64,000 nt of DNA from Streptomyces hyaluromycini (GCF_002217755.1 NZ_BCFL01000024.1:62001-126000); one strand, 5' to 3'; shown: positions 25,630 to 34,044, numbered from the stretch's first letter. Notes: generated by a model from the letters alone, not told the origin. Program-made: numbers and translations.

Positions 25630-26313
25630 TCAGGCGACAGCCGTCCGCACCGGCGGACCCCGGGAAGTGATCGCGTGGACGAGGAGAAGCAGCCGCGGCG
25701 CCCGGTCCGAACGGCGGCGGCGCAGCCGGGGACGGGGTCGCTCGGGGGTGGCCGGCAGGGCGAGCAGCAGCCGGAGCAGCAGCTGGAGCGGCGCGACGAG
25801 CCGGCCGGCGACGGCCCGGACGATACGGAACGCCGCGCGTTCGCCGTGGCCGAGCCAGAGTCCGCACAGCAGCGCGGCGAGGAGGTGGGCGGCGAACATG
25901 CCGGTGGAGGCGGTGCCGCCGGTGCCGAAGCCCAGGTATGCGACGGGGTCGGTATGGACGGGGCCCATGTGCACCGACCCCATGTTCATGGCGGCCATGT
26001 CCCCGGCCATGTCCATATGCACGGGCCCCATGGACGTCATGGGTGCCGTGCCGTTCGTCCACACCTGGGCCGCGGAGAAGCCGGAGTGCAGTGCCGTCTG
26101 GGCGCCGACCGCGGCGGACACCACCAGCGACAGCCCGCGTTCGCGTCCGGACAGGGCCCAGCCCAGGGCGCCGGTGAGCGCCAGGGCGGCGGCCAGTGCC
26201 CAGCCGGGCACCCGGTTCCCGGACATCATGACGTGGCCGAGGGCGGCGAGCAGCACGCAGACGGCCGCGAACACCGCGGACCGTATCGTGCGTGCACACC
26301 ACCCTGCCGTCAT
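25630..26313 (-). CDS. Membrane protein with Met/His-rich loop, possible copper-related
   Basis: A 227-residue protein with about five hydrophobic segments (around 12-30, 36-54, 60-80, 130-150 and 163-190). Between the third and fourth lies an extracytoplasmic-looking stretch (about 90-122) crowded with Met and His (MTSMGPVHMDMAGDMAAMNM and then HMGPVH), the kind of sequence that binds Cu(I). The C-terminus is Arg-rich and presumably cytoplasmic. No family was recognised with confidence. It is upstream of, and co-oriented with, the ECF sigma factor. A role in copper handling or sensing is inference. Confidence 0.7.
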   Translation of the reverse strand: MTAGWCARTIRSAVFAAVCVLLAALGHVMMSGNRVPGWALAAALALTGALGWALSGRERGLSLVVSAAVGAQTALHSGFSAAQVWTNGTAPMTSMGPVHMDMAGDMAAMNMGSVHMGPVHTDPVAYLGFGTGGTASTGMFAAHLLAALLCGLWLGHGERAAFRIVRAVAGRLVAPLQLLLRLLLALPATPERPRPRLRRRRSDRAPRLLLLVHAITSRGPPVRTAVA

Positions 26314-26667
26314 GGCGCATCATCCTCGCATCCGGTGCCGACCTGTCGGGGAGTGGTACGGCGATCCACAGCCGGCGCGCTCAACTCACAGGCGGGGTGG
26401 GGTGGTTCACAGAGTCCTCTGGGCGCGGGCCGGTGGGGGCTGGTCGCGCAGTTCCCCGCGCCCCTTACGGGGCGCTGTAGCCGCCGCTTCTTCCCAGCCG
26501 CGGGCGCTCGTGACAGCTCATCCAGCCGCGGGCAGTCGTGCCTCCCCCAGTGCCTTAAGGGCCTGGGAGGTGCCCCCAGGCGGCACGGGTGGGCGCTGGG
26601 GGTCCCCCCTCTGGGGGAGGCACCCGGCAAGCGCCGGTAAGCGTCCCACCCCCCGCCCCCACCCCGC
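26314..26667. repeat. 354 bp intergenic block of streptomycete palindromic repeats
   Basis: No gene is seen. Two dispersed-repeat motifs common in Streptomyces intergenic DNA occur. One is a GGCTGGTCGCGCAGTTCCCC unit followed by a GCGCCCC-TTAC-GGGGCGC hairpin at 26458-26475. The other is a perfect 13 bp inverted repeat, GTGCCTCCCCCAG (26538-26550) against CTGGGGGAGGCAC (26611-26623), with smaller alternative hairpins between its arms. The hairpins could terminate transcription from the left-reading gene at 26668. Confidence 0.7.
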
Positions 26668-27423
26668 TCAGCCCCTCGCCCACGGCCCCTCCGGCACCGC
26701 CGTCCGTACCCTCGACCTCGTCACGTCGACCACGATCGTCCGGTCGTCGTCCAGGTCCTCCCTGACCCGGCGCAGCCGCCCCGCCCCGTCGATCCAGTAC
26801 CGCAGCGGCACATCACCGGCGGAGATGACGTCGTACCGACGGCCGTCGATGCGGTCCGTCCCCAGATGGCGCCGGCCCGACCGGGCGATCCGCCGCGCGT
26901 CGTCCGGGCGGTCGGCGGCGAGGGACAGCGTCAGCCGCAGCGCCGTGTCCAGCGAGGCCGGCCCGTAGCGGCGGCGGATCCACGCCGCCGGCTTCAGCCG
27001 CGCAGCGTCCCGTACCGCCTCCGCCGTCGACGCCGGTCTCGCCAGCGGGCCCGCGCTGCCGTCGGCCTTCGGGCGGGCGACCGCCAGCCCGGCACCGTCC
27101 CAGGCCAGCAGCCCCCGCTCCGCCGCGTCCCCCGTGTCGAACCAGCCCACCGCCCGGTGCCGGTGCTCGTCGACCACCGCGCGGACCACGGCCGTACCGC
27201 CGGGCAGCGGCGCCCGTACCGTCACCTCGGCCGGGCTGTCCCGGTACACGCGGACCGGTGTGAGGGCCAGTCGCCGGGCCTCGTCCGGCGAAAGGGGGCG
27301 GGGACCGTCGCCGCCCGCGACGAGGAACGGCAGCGCCGCGCACGTTCCCGTCACGGCGGCGAGGGCCGCCCAGGTCCAGGGGGATCGCAGCCGTGCTCGT
27401 ACGCGCGCCGGTGTCATCCGCAT
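26668..27423 (-). CDS. Membrane-anchored hypothetical protein
   Basis: 251 residues. A basic N-terminus and one hydrophobic segment (about 14-36, WTWAALAAVTGTCAALPFLV) suggest an N-terminal anchor with an extracytoplasmic body. The body has repeated beta-strand-like pieces ending YWIDGAGRLRRVREDLDDDRTIVVDV, reminiscent of LolA/LppX-like lipoprotein folds with a C-terminal derivative motif. No enzyme motif is visible. The ATG at 27423 is the only good start. It is not clearly in an operon: repeats follow it and a 96 bp gap precedes it. Confidence 0.7.
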   Translation of the reverse strand: MRMTPARVRARLRSPWTWAALAAVTGTCAALPFLVAGGDGPRPLSPDEARRLALTPVRVYRDSPAEVTVRAPLPGGTAVVRAVVDEHRHRAVGWFDTGDAAERGLLAWDGAGLAVARPKADGSAGPLARPASTAEAVRDAARLKPAAWIRRRYGPASLDTALRLTLSLAADRPDDARRIARSGRRHLGTDRIDGRRYDVISAGDVPLRYWIDGAGRLRRVREDLDDDRTIVVDVTRSRVRTAVPEGPWARG

Positions 27424-27519
27424 GGCACGTACCTACACGCGGACGGGCCGCACCCGGTCGACACCGGTGCGCGGCCCGCTCGGCATCACCCTTGCGGGGT
27501 GCGCCGTTTGCCCCACGGG

Positions 27520-28401
27520 TCAGCCGACCGAGCCGGCCGCCTCCTTGATGACGCGGGTGACCACGTCGGGGCGGGTGACCAGGGACAGGTGGCCCGCCTC
27601 CACCTCGGTGACGTGCGCGCCCGCGCGCCGGGCCATCGCCAGCTGCTCGGCCGGGACGATGACATGGTCGGTGGTGCCGACCACGGCCCACGACGGGAGG
27701 GACTTCCACGCGGGGGCGCCGGAGGGCTCCGAACCCGCGCTGACCGCGAAGGGGCGCTGGCCGGCCGCGAGAAGGCGGGCCTCGGCGGTGGGCACACCGT
27801 TGGCGAAGCAGCCCTGGAAGCCCTGGTAGCTGCCGTTCGCGTCCCACTTGAGGTACGCGTCGACGTCGCCGGCGGGTCCGCCCGGGTAGGGCACCAGGTT
27901 CAGGAACGTCGACGGATCGGCCGTGACGCACGAGCCGGGCTCGGCCGCGTTGATCTGGAAGACGGTCTCGCCCTCGGCGGGGATGTACGCGTCGTCGTAG
28001 ACGAGCGCCTTCACGTTGGGGCTCTTCGTCGCCGCGTCGGTGATGACGAACCCGCCGTAGGAGTGGCCGACCAGGACCACCGGGCCGGGGACGGTCGCCA
28101 GGAACGACGTCAGGGTCTGGGCGTCGGAGGCGACACCGCGCAGCGGGTTCGGCGGGGCGTAGACGGTGTAACCGGCGCGCTGGAGGCGGCCCATGACCGC
28201 GTTCCAGCTGGAGGCGTCGGCCCAGGCGCCGTGCACCAGCACGATCGTCGGCTTCGGGCCGCCGTCCCGGTGGCCCGCGGCCGCCGCCGGGGCCGCGGTG
28301 ACCTGCGAGGTCGAGGCGAACAACGCGGCGGCCGCGGCGAGCACGCAGGACGCGCCGAGCAGCCGGGCCCGTCTTCTCGCCGGCCGAGAGGTCGGTCTCA
28401 T
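27520..28401 (-). CDS. Secreted alpha/beta hydrolase
   Basis: 293 residues. A signal peptide is clear: an Arg-rich start, a hydrophobic core at ~13-30 and Ala-rich cleavage near 37-42. The mature enzyme has the oxyanion VLVHGAWAD, the nucleophile Ser114 in GHSYG, and a C-terminal catalytic His in EAGHLSLV. It belongs to the esterase/hydroxynitrile-lyase-like alpha/beta hydrolases. AAGGAGAA precedes the ATG at 28401. It lies 18 bp downstream of a shorter cytoplasmic paralogue and probably shares its transcript. The substrate is unknown. Confidence 0.88.
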   Translation of the reverse strand: MRPTSRPARRRARLLGASCVLAAAAALFASTSQVTAAPAAAAGHRDGGPKPTIVLVHGAWADASSWNAVMGRLQRAGYTVYAPPNPLRGVASDAQTLTSFLATVPGPVVLVGHSYGGFVITDAATKSPNVKALVYDDAYIPAEGETVFQINAAEPGSCVTADPSTFLNLVPYPGGPAGDVDAYLKWDANGSYQGFQGCFANGVPTAEARLLAAGQRPFAVSAGSEPSGAPAWKSLPSWAVVGTTDHVIVPAEQLAMARRAGAHVTEVEAGHLSLVTRPDVVTRVIKEAAGSVG

Positions 28402-28419
28402 GGGGTTCTCCTTCGCCGG

Positions 28420-29142
28420 TCAGGCGGTGACGTTGCGGACGGCCTCGCGGATCAGGTCCGCGACCTTCTTGGGGTGCGCGAGCATGACCAGGTGGGACGA
28501 GTCGACCTCGACCGTGGTCATACCGGCGCGCTCGTAGCCGTAGCGCTCGACGTCGGGGTTGATGGTGTGGTCCGAGGACGACACCAGGCCCCAGGACGGC
28601 TTGGTCTTCCAGGCCGCGACCGGGGCCGCCTCGGCGAAGGCCGCGCCGGCCAGCGGGCGCTGGGAGACGGCGAGCACCCGGGCGAGGTCCGGGTCCACGT
28701 CGGCCGCGAAGATCGCCGGGAACCTGTCGACGTCGACGGTGACATCGGTGCCGGGCTCGTCCGAGCCCTCGACCGGGAACGGCGTGTACACCAGGGCCGA
28801 GGCGAGCTCGGAGTCCGGGAACCGGCCTTGGAGCTCGCCGAGGCTCTCGCCCTCCTCCAGGGCGTAGCCGGCCAGGTAGACCAGGGCCTGCACGTTCTCC
28901 TCGGCGCCCGCGACGGTGATGACGGCACCGCCGTAGGAGTGGCCCACCAGGACGACGGGACCGGGAATCGCGCGGACCACCGAGGCGATGTAGGCGGAGT
29001 CGCCGGTGAGGCTGCGGTTGGGCACGGCCGGGACTAGCACCTTCAGGCCGTCGGCCAGCAACTCGGGGACGACGCGGGCGAAGCTGGACGCGTCGGCGAA
29101 GGCACCGTGCACGAGGACGACGGTGGGTGTGGAGTCGGTCAT
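28420..29142 (-). CDS. Alpha/beta hydrolase (cytoplasmic paralogue)
   Basis: A 240-residue alpha/beta hydrolase with VLVHGAFAD, nucleophile Ser69 in GHSYG, and a late His in DSSHLVMLAHPKKVADLI. It has no signal peptide. It is clearly related to the secreted hydrolase downstream (same HGA and GHSYGG contexts and a similar C-terminus), suggesting local duplication with one copy redirected outside the cell. The ATG at 29142 has AAGGAAC upstream. The two genes are 18 bp apart and form an operon. Confidence 0.9.
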   Translation of the reverse strand: MTDSTPTVVLVHGAFADASSFARVVPELLADGLKVLVPAVPNRSLTGDSAYIASVVRAIPGPVVLVGHSYGGAVITVAGAEENVQALVYLAGYALEEGESLGELQGRFPDSELASALVYTPFPVEGSDEPGTDVTVDVDRFPAIFAADVDPDLARVLAVSQRPLAGAAFAEAAPVAAWKTKPSWGLVSSSDHTINPDVERYGYERAGMTTVEVDSSHLVMLAHPKKVADLIREAVRNVTA

Positions 29143-29182
29143 GGGAGTTCCTTGTAGTGCGGTGCGAGGTCTGGGCGGGCGG

Positions 29183-29443
29183 CTAGCGCGGGTCGACGCC
29201 GATGTCGGTGTCGACGTCGTAGGCGGCTTCCGCGTGGTCGGGGGCGGGGTGCGCGATGTCGGTCCCCATGTCGAAGGCCGCCGTCTCGATGGCCTCCTCC
29301 AGCTCGGCTTCCTCGCGCTCCGCCTTGGCCCGGCGGTGGTGCTCGGTCAGCTGGTCCTTGAGGTGCCTCAGGCGCGGATGGCCGTCGTGGGCGGACGGCT
29401 CCGACGGCTCCGACGACGGTTCCGACGGCTCGTTCGTGGTCAC
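29183..29443 (-). CDS. Small charged protein with Glu-Pro-Ser repeats
   Basis: 86 residues: an N-terminal low-complexity EPSEPSSEPSEPS run encoded by a GACGGCTCC-type repeat, a strongly charged helix (RHLKDQLTEHHRRAKAEREE), and an acidic tail. The GTG at 29443 is preceded by GGGAG and lies 13 bp after the stop of the HSL hydrolase gene, so it is probably co-transcribed with it. No known family was recognised. It may be a small intracellular regulator or stability protein, but nothing proves a function. Confidence 0.6.
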   Translation of the reverse strand: MTTNEPSEPSSEPSEPSAHDGHPRLRHLKDQLTEHHRRAKAEREEAELEEAIETAAFDMGTDIAHPAPDHAEAAYDVDTDIGVDPR

Positions 29444-29456
29444 GCCGGCTCCCGGA

Positions 29457-30428
29457 TCAGCCGTTGTGGAGGGCCGCGTGCAGCGTGCGCACGGCCAGGG
29501 AGATCGCGGCCTCGGCGGCATGGGTCTCGCGCAGGGCGTTGAGCATGACGAAGTCGTGGATGATGCCCTGGTAGCGGACGGCGGTGACGGGGACGCCGGC
29601 GGTGCGGAGTTTGTTGGCGTAGGCCTCGCCCTCGTCGCGCAGGACGTCGGCCTCGCCGGTGATGACGAGGGCCGGGGGCAGGCCGGTGAGCTGTTCGGTG
29701 GTGGCGCGCAGCGGGGAGGCGGTGATCTGGGCGCGTTCGGTCTCGTCGGTCGTGTACTGGTCCCAGAACCACTGCATGCCGTCGCGGCGCAGGAAGTAGC
29801 CGGTGGCGAACTGGTGGTAGGAGGCGGTGTCGAAGCTCGCGTCGGTGACCGGGTAGAACAGCACCTGCTGGAGCAGCGGGAGGCCGCCGCGTTCCTTGGC
29901 CATCAGGGTGAGGGCGGCGCTCATGTTGCCGCCGACCGAGTCGCCGGCGACCGCGATCCGGCCGGCGTCCAGGCCCTTGGTCGCGCCCTGGGCCACGATC
30001 CACTGGGCGACGGCCCAGTTCTGCTCGATGGCGACCGGGTAGCGGGCCTCGGGTGAGAGGTCGTACTCGGGGAAGACGACGGCGGCGTCGGCGCCGACGG
30101 CGAGTTCGCGGACCAGGCGGTCGTGGGTGTGGGCGTTGCCGAAGACCCAGCCCGCGCCGTGGATGTAGATGATCACGGGGAGCGGGCCGGTGGCGCCGGC
30201 CGGCTTGACGATGCGGGCCCGGACGCTTCCGGTGGGGCCGCCCTCGACGGTGATCCACTCCTCGTCGACCGCGGGCAGGGCGATCTCGCCGGACTGCACC
30301 TCGTCGACGGCCTTGCGGCCCTCGGCGGGGGCGAGGTCGAACAGGTAGGGCGGGTTCGCGGTGGCCTCGACGAAGGCCTGGGCGGCGGGCTCCAGCACCG
30401 GCGTGACGGGCGTGAAGGCTTCGGACAT
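29457..30428 (-). CDS. HSL-type alpha/beta hydrolase (esterase/lipase)
   Basis: A 323-residue hormone-sensitive-lipase-like carboxylesterase. The oxyanion motif is HGAGW (90-94), nucleophile Ser164 lies in GDSVGG, Asp is in GEADVLRDEG and His in GIIHDFVML near the C-terminus. The ATG at 30428 has AGGAGA upstream. It is divergent from the amidohydrolase gene. A close paralogue lies at 54382-55347 in this window, where the nucleophile is Cys. The family hydrolyses short-chain esters and aryl esters; the natural substrate is unknown. Confidence 0.92.
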   Translation of the reverse strand: MSEAFTPVTPVLEPAAQAFVEATANPPYLFDLAPAEGRKAVDEVQSGEIALPAVDEEWITVEGGPTGSVRARIVKPAGATGPLPVIIYIHGAGWVFGNAHTHDRLVRELAVGADAAVVFPEYDLSPEARYPVAIEQNWAVAQWIVAQGATKGLDAGRIAVAGDSVGGNMSAALTLMAKERGGLPLLQQVLFYPVTDASFDTASYHQFATGYFLRRDGMQWFWDQYTTDETERAQITASPLRATTEQLTGLPPALVITGEADVLRDEGEAYANKLRTAGVPVTAVRYQGIIHDFVMLNALRETHAAEAAISLAVRTLHAALHNG

Positions 30429-30740
30429 GCGAGTCTCCTGGGATTGCGTGAGGCACACCGGGCGATCCGGCGCCGTCGCGGTTCACCGTAGGAGCGGTGT
30501 CCGCCGGGCAGTTGCCCCCGAGCGCACGCCCACCGGCCCCCCAGCGCACGCGCGGACCGGTGCACTGCGGGGCAGGTGCGGACCGGTGCGCTGCGGGGCA
30601 GGTGCGAGTGCGCGCACGGGACACACCGCGGCCGGGAGCCGACCTAGCGTGACGGCTCGGCGGTCGCGGTTCAGCTCTGGTTCGACGGCGAGCACGGACC
30701 CCGGCACCGCACTTCCCATCCCGGAGGGGGTCCAGCAAGC
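30429..30740. other. Divergent promoter region with a 26 bp tandem repeat
   Basis: This 312 bp spacer between divergent genes presumably holds both promoters. It contains two adjacent 26 bp copies, differing at one position, starting GCGGACCGGTGC at 30552 and 30578. Nothing else stands out. Confidence 0.6.
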
Positions 30741-32633
30741 GTGTCCTCAATGCCGGTCGGCGGTCTGGTTCCCCAGGCCGTCGACGATCCCGCGGAGCTC
30801 GTCGTCCGCAACGCGAAAATCCACACCGGAGACCCGAACCGGCCGCATGCGGGGGCGATCGCCGTCCGGGACGGTGTGGTCACGGTCGTCGGCGACGACA
30901 AGGACGTGGCCCCGCACATCGGCCCGGCCACCAAGGTCGTGGACGCGCTCGGGCGGCGGGTGATCCCGGGCCTCAACGACGCCCATCTGCACGTGATCCG
31001 CGGCGGGCTCAACTACGTGCTGGAGCTGCGCTGGGACGGGGTGCCCACGCTCCGCCAGGGCCTCGCGATGCTCCGCGAGCAGGCCGCCCGGACGCCGAAG
31101 GGCCAGTGGGTGCGGGTGGTGGGCGGCTGGTCGGCGGAGCAGTTCGCCGAACGGCGGCTGCCGACCGTCGCCGAGCTGAACGCGGCCGCCCCGGACACCC
31201 CCGTGTTCGTCCTGCACCTGTACCAGTCGGCCGTCCTCAACCGGGCGGCGCTGAAGGCCGCCGGATTCGACAAGGACACCCCCGACCCGAGGGGCGGCCA
31301 GATCGTGCGCGGCCGGGACGGCGAGCCGACGGGCATGCTGCTCGCCGCGCCCAGCGCCCTCATCCTCTACTCGACGCTGGCCAAGGCGCCGGTCCTGGAC
31401 GAGGCACACCGCAAGACCTCGACCCGGCATTTCCTGCGCGAGCTGAACCGGTTCGGGCTGACCTCGGCGATCGACGCGGCCGGCGGCTTCCAGAACTTCC
31501 CGGAGAACTACAGCACCGTCGTCGAGCTGGCCGAGGCCGGTGAGCTGTCGCTGCGCATCGCCTATCACCTCTTCCCGCAGACCGCGGGCCAGGAGGTCGC
31601 CGACCTCACCCGCTGGATCGAGATGGCGGACTACGGCGACGGCGACGAGTGGCTGCGCCTCAACGGCGCGGGCGAGAACCTCACCTGGGCGGCGGCCGAC
31701 TTCGAGAACTTCAACCAGCCGCGCCCCGAACACGAGGACTTCGAGCCGGAGTTCGAGAAGGCGGTGCGTCTTCTCATGGAGAACGGCTGGGGGTTCCGGC
31801 TGCACGCCACGTACGACGAGACCATCCGCCGGGATCTCGCGGTGTTCGAGAAGCTGGCCGCCGAGGGTCTCTTCCCGGCCGGGAACCGGTGGTTGTTCGA
31901 CCACGCGGAGACCGTGTCGGCCGAGAGCCTCGACCGCGTGGCCGCGCTCGGCGGCGCGATGTCCGTGCAGAACCGGCTGTCCTTCCAGGGCGAGGCCTTC
32001 CTGCGCCGCTACGGCCCCGGTGCCGCGGCCGACGCCCCGCCGATCCGGGAGATGCTGGACCGCGGCCTGACCGTGGCCGCCGGTACCGACGCCACCCGGG
32101 TCTCCACCTACAACCCGTGGGTCGCCCTGCACTGGCTGATCAGCGGCCGCAACGTCGGCGACCTCGTGCTCCGCCCCCCGTCCAACCGGGTCGACCGGCA
32201 GACCGCCCTGCGCATGTTCACCCGGGCCGGCGCCGAACTGACGGGCGAGGAGGGGGTCAAGGGCGTCCTGCGCCCGGGTTTCTACGCGGACCTCGCGATC
32301 CTCTCCGACGACTACTTCACCGTGCCCGAACCGGAGATCGCCCACATCGAGTCGCTGCTCACGGTCACCGGCGGCCGGATCGTCTACGCCGCCGGCGAGT
32401 ACGAGGGCCTCGACGAGGAGCTGCCTGCCATCGCCCCCGCCTGGAGCCCGGTGGCCCACTTCGACGGCTACCAGGCGGCCCCGCGCGGCCTGGCGGGCGT
32501 ACGCCAGGCGCAGGCCCTGGGCGAGGCGGCAGCGGAGTCCGACCTGCACCGCGAGTGGCGCATACGGCGCGGCCTGCTGCCGGTTGCCGACGGCCCCTTC
32601 CCAACAGACCCCTGCTTCGGAGCGCCCCTTTAG
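30741..32633 (+). CDS. Amidohydrolase family protein (YtcJ-like metal-dependent hydrolase)
   Basis: A 630-residue amidohydrolase of the Amidohydro_3/YtcJ group. The N-terminal beta domain (VVRNAKIHTGD) leads to GLNDAHLHV, the HxH metal site near residue 80. Later features are WLFDHAETV, GTDATRVSTYNPWVALHW and KGVLRPGFYADLAILS. It probably hydrolyses an amide, imide or N-formyl bond. The GTG at 30741 is used. The final residues and the TAG stop lie inside a palindromic dispersed repeat (32622-32639). It is followed by an isochorismatase-like gene, so both may belong to one catabolic pathway. Confidence 0.88.
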   Translation: MSSMPVGGLVPQAVDDPAELVVRNAKIHTGDPNRPHAGAIAVRDGVVTVVGDDKDVAPHIGPATKVVDALGRRVIPGLNDAHLHVIRGGLNYVLELRWDGVPTLRQGLAMLREQAARTPKGQWVRVVGGWSAEQFAERRLPTVAELNAAAPDTPVFVLHLYQSAVLNRAALKAAGFDKDTPDPRGGQIVRGRDGEPTGMLLAAPSALILYSTLAKAPVLDEAHRKTSTRHFLRELNRFGLTSAIDAAGGFQNFPENYSTVVELAEAGELSLRIAYHLFPQTAGQEVADLTRWIEMADYGDGDEWLRLNGAGENLTWAAADFENFNQPRPEHEDFEPEFEKAVRLLMENGWGFRLHATYDETIRRDLAVFEKLAAEGLFPAGNRWLFDHAETVSAESLDRVAALGGAMSVQNRLSFQGEAFLRRYGPGAAADAPPIREMLDRGLTVAAGTDATRVSTYNPWVALHWLISGRNVGDLVLRPPSNRVDRQTALRMFTRAGAELTGEEGVKGVLRPGFYADLAILSDDYFTVPEPEIAHIESLLTVTGGRIVYAAGEYEGLDEELPAIAPAWSPVAHFDGYQAAPRGLAGVRQAQALGEAAAESDLHREWRIRRGLLPVADGPFPTDPCFGAPL

Positions 32634-32639
32634 GGGCGC
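32622..32639. terminator. Hairpin repeat overlapping a stop codon
   Basis: GCGCCCC-TTTA-GGGGCGC is a perfect 7 bp stem at the amidohydrolase 3' end, with the TAG stop at its apex. Downstream DNA to about 32700 (GGGCGCGACCAGCCACAACG) belongs to the same dispersed streptomycete repeat family as the block at 26440-26475. It may work as a terminator or mRNA stabiliser. Confidence 0.7.
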
Positions 32640-32769
32640 GGGGCCGTATCGACGTGCGGCTCCGCCGCGTGGGCGCGACCAGCCACAACGATCCCGCACC
32701 CGCCCAACAACCCTTCCCGGCACCCCATTGGGCAATTTCACCCCCGTAACCACAAGGGAAAGGCACCCC

Positions 32770-33432
32770 ATGCCCGACATCACCACCGTCACCGCCACCC
32801 CCGGCCCCGGCCTCCTCACCCCCGACAACTGCGCGGTCCTGTTCGTCGACCACCAGCCGCAGATGTTCTTCGGCACCGGCAGCGGCGACCGCACCGCGAT
32901 CGTCAACTCCACCCTGGGCCTGGCCAAGGCCGCCAAGGCGTTCGGCGTACCGGTCGTGCTCAGCACGGTCGCCGCCGAGTCGTTCTCCGGCCCGATCATG
33001 CCGCAGCTCGCGGACGTCTTCCCGGGCCAGAAGATCATCGACCGCACCACGATGAACGCCTGGGAGGACGAGGCGTTCGTCGAGGCCGTCAAGGCGACCG
33101 GCCGTAAGAAGCTCGTCATAGCCGGTCTGTGGACCGAGGTGTGCGTGGTCCTGCCGGTGCTCTCCGCGATCGCCCAGGGGTACGAGGTGTACGTGGTCGC
33201 CGACGCGTCCGGCGGTGTCACCCCGCAGGCCCACGAGCACGCCGTGCAGCGCATGGTCCAGGGCGGCGCCGCGCCGGTCACCTGGGTCCAGGTGCTCCTG
33301 GAGCTCCAGCGCGACTGGGCCCGCGCGGAGACGTACGAGGCGGTCACGAACGTGGTCAAGGAGCACGGCGGCGCCTACGGCCTCGGCCTGGTCTATGCCC
33401 AGACCATGATCGGCGCCCACGCGGCCGGCTGA
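32770..33432 (+). CDS. Isochorismatase-like cysteine hydrolase (YcaC type)
   Basis: A 220-residue cysteine hydrolase of the isochorismatase fold. Catalytic Asp27 lies in LFVDHQPQ. The probable nucleophile Cys125 lies in GLWTEVCV, which is the YcaC-like signature. The C-terminus continues past the typical core with a helix-rich extension. The ATG at 32770 has AAGGGAAAGG upstream. The family hydrolyses amides or ureas; YcaC itself has unknown physiology. The gene follows the amidohydrolase and precedes doxX after a decamer tandem repeat. Confidence 0.9.
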   Translation: MPDITTVTATPGPGLLTPDNCAVLFVDHQPQMFFGTGSGDRTAIVNSTLGLAKAAKAFGVPVVLSTVAAESFSGPIMPQLADVFPGQKIIDRTTMNAWEDEAFVEAVKATGRKKLVIAGLWTEVCVVLPVLSAIAQGYEVYVVADASGGVTPQAHEHAVQRMVQGGAAPVTWVQVLLELQRDWARAETYEAVTNVVKEHGGAYGLGLVYAQTMIGAHAAG

Positions 33433-33450
33433 CCGGACGTCACCTACCGA

Positions 33451-33500
33451 GTCAGGAACAGGCAGGAACAGGCAGGAACAGGCAGGAACAGGCAGGAAGA
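33451..33500 (+). repeat. 10 bp tandem repeat immediately upstream of doxX
   Basis: Five near-identical decamers (consensus GGCAGGAACA, first GTCAGGAACA, last GGCAGGAAGA) run up to the doxX start at 33502. Each copy contains a ribosome-binding-like AGGAA. The last gives AGGAAG only 2 bases from the ATG and the one before is about 12 bases away. Confidence 0.95.
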
Positions 33501-33501
33501 C

Positions 33502-34044
33502 ATGGATGCTGGACTGCTGGTCCTCCGGCTGCTGGCGGGACTCCTCATCGCCGGCCACGGAGTGCAGAAGGTGAGCTTCCACCTCGGAGGCAAGGGCTTG
33601 GCGGGCGGAACGGAGGAGTTCCGGCACGACGGTTTCCGCGGCGGCCGGCTGACCGCCGTCGTCGCGGGCGGCAGCCAGATCGGCGCCGGCCTGTTCCTGG
33701 CCGCCGGGCTGCTCACCCCGCTGGCCGCGATGGGCGCGATGGGCGTGATGACGGTCGCCGGGACGGTCAAGTGGCCCAAGGGCCTGTGGGTGCAGAACGA
33801 CGGGTACGAGTATCCGCTGGTCCTCGTCGTCCTCTCGGTGGCCCTGTCCCTCACCGGGCCCGGCCGGTGGTCCGTCGACCACACGCTGGGCCTCACCCCG
33901 TGGCCGCTGTGGCTCGTCCTCGCGGCGATCGTGACCGGCCCCACGAGCGGCCTGCTCACCCGTGCGGTGCTGCACCGCACCGCCACCGCGCCCCCCGCAC
34001 CGTCCGCACCGGAAGGAGCCCCTCGTGCGCAGGCTGCTGACTGA
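33502..34044 (+). CDS. DoxX family membrane protein
   Basis: A 180-residue membrane protein with four hydrophobic segments (about 5-25, 52-72, 75-92 and 106-125) and a short Pro/Ala tail. It carries the DoxX signatures RLLAGLLIAGHGVQK and GGRLTAVVAGGSQIGAGLFLAAGLLTPLAA. The family is linked to quinone- or thiol-related redox processes in the membrane. The ATG at 33502 follows a decamer repeat rich in AGGAA. It overlaps the next gene by 20 bp, making a three-gene operon with a YoaK-like protein and an MFS exporter. Confidence 0.85.
   Translation: MDAGLLVLRLLAGLLIAGHGVQKVSFHLGGKGLAGGTEEFRHDGFRGGRLTAVVAGGSQIGAGLFLAAGLLTPLAAMGAMGVMTVAGTVKWPKGLWVQNDGYEYPLVLVVLSVALSLTGPGRWSVDHTLGLTPWPLWLVLAAIVTGPTSGLLTRAVLHRTATAPPAPSAPEGAPRAQAAD

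Noticed and set aside
26458..26475. Hairpin considered as part of a tRNA or small RNA gene
   Set aside because: It has only one simple stem, no cloverleaf, and matches a dispersed streptomycete repeat.
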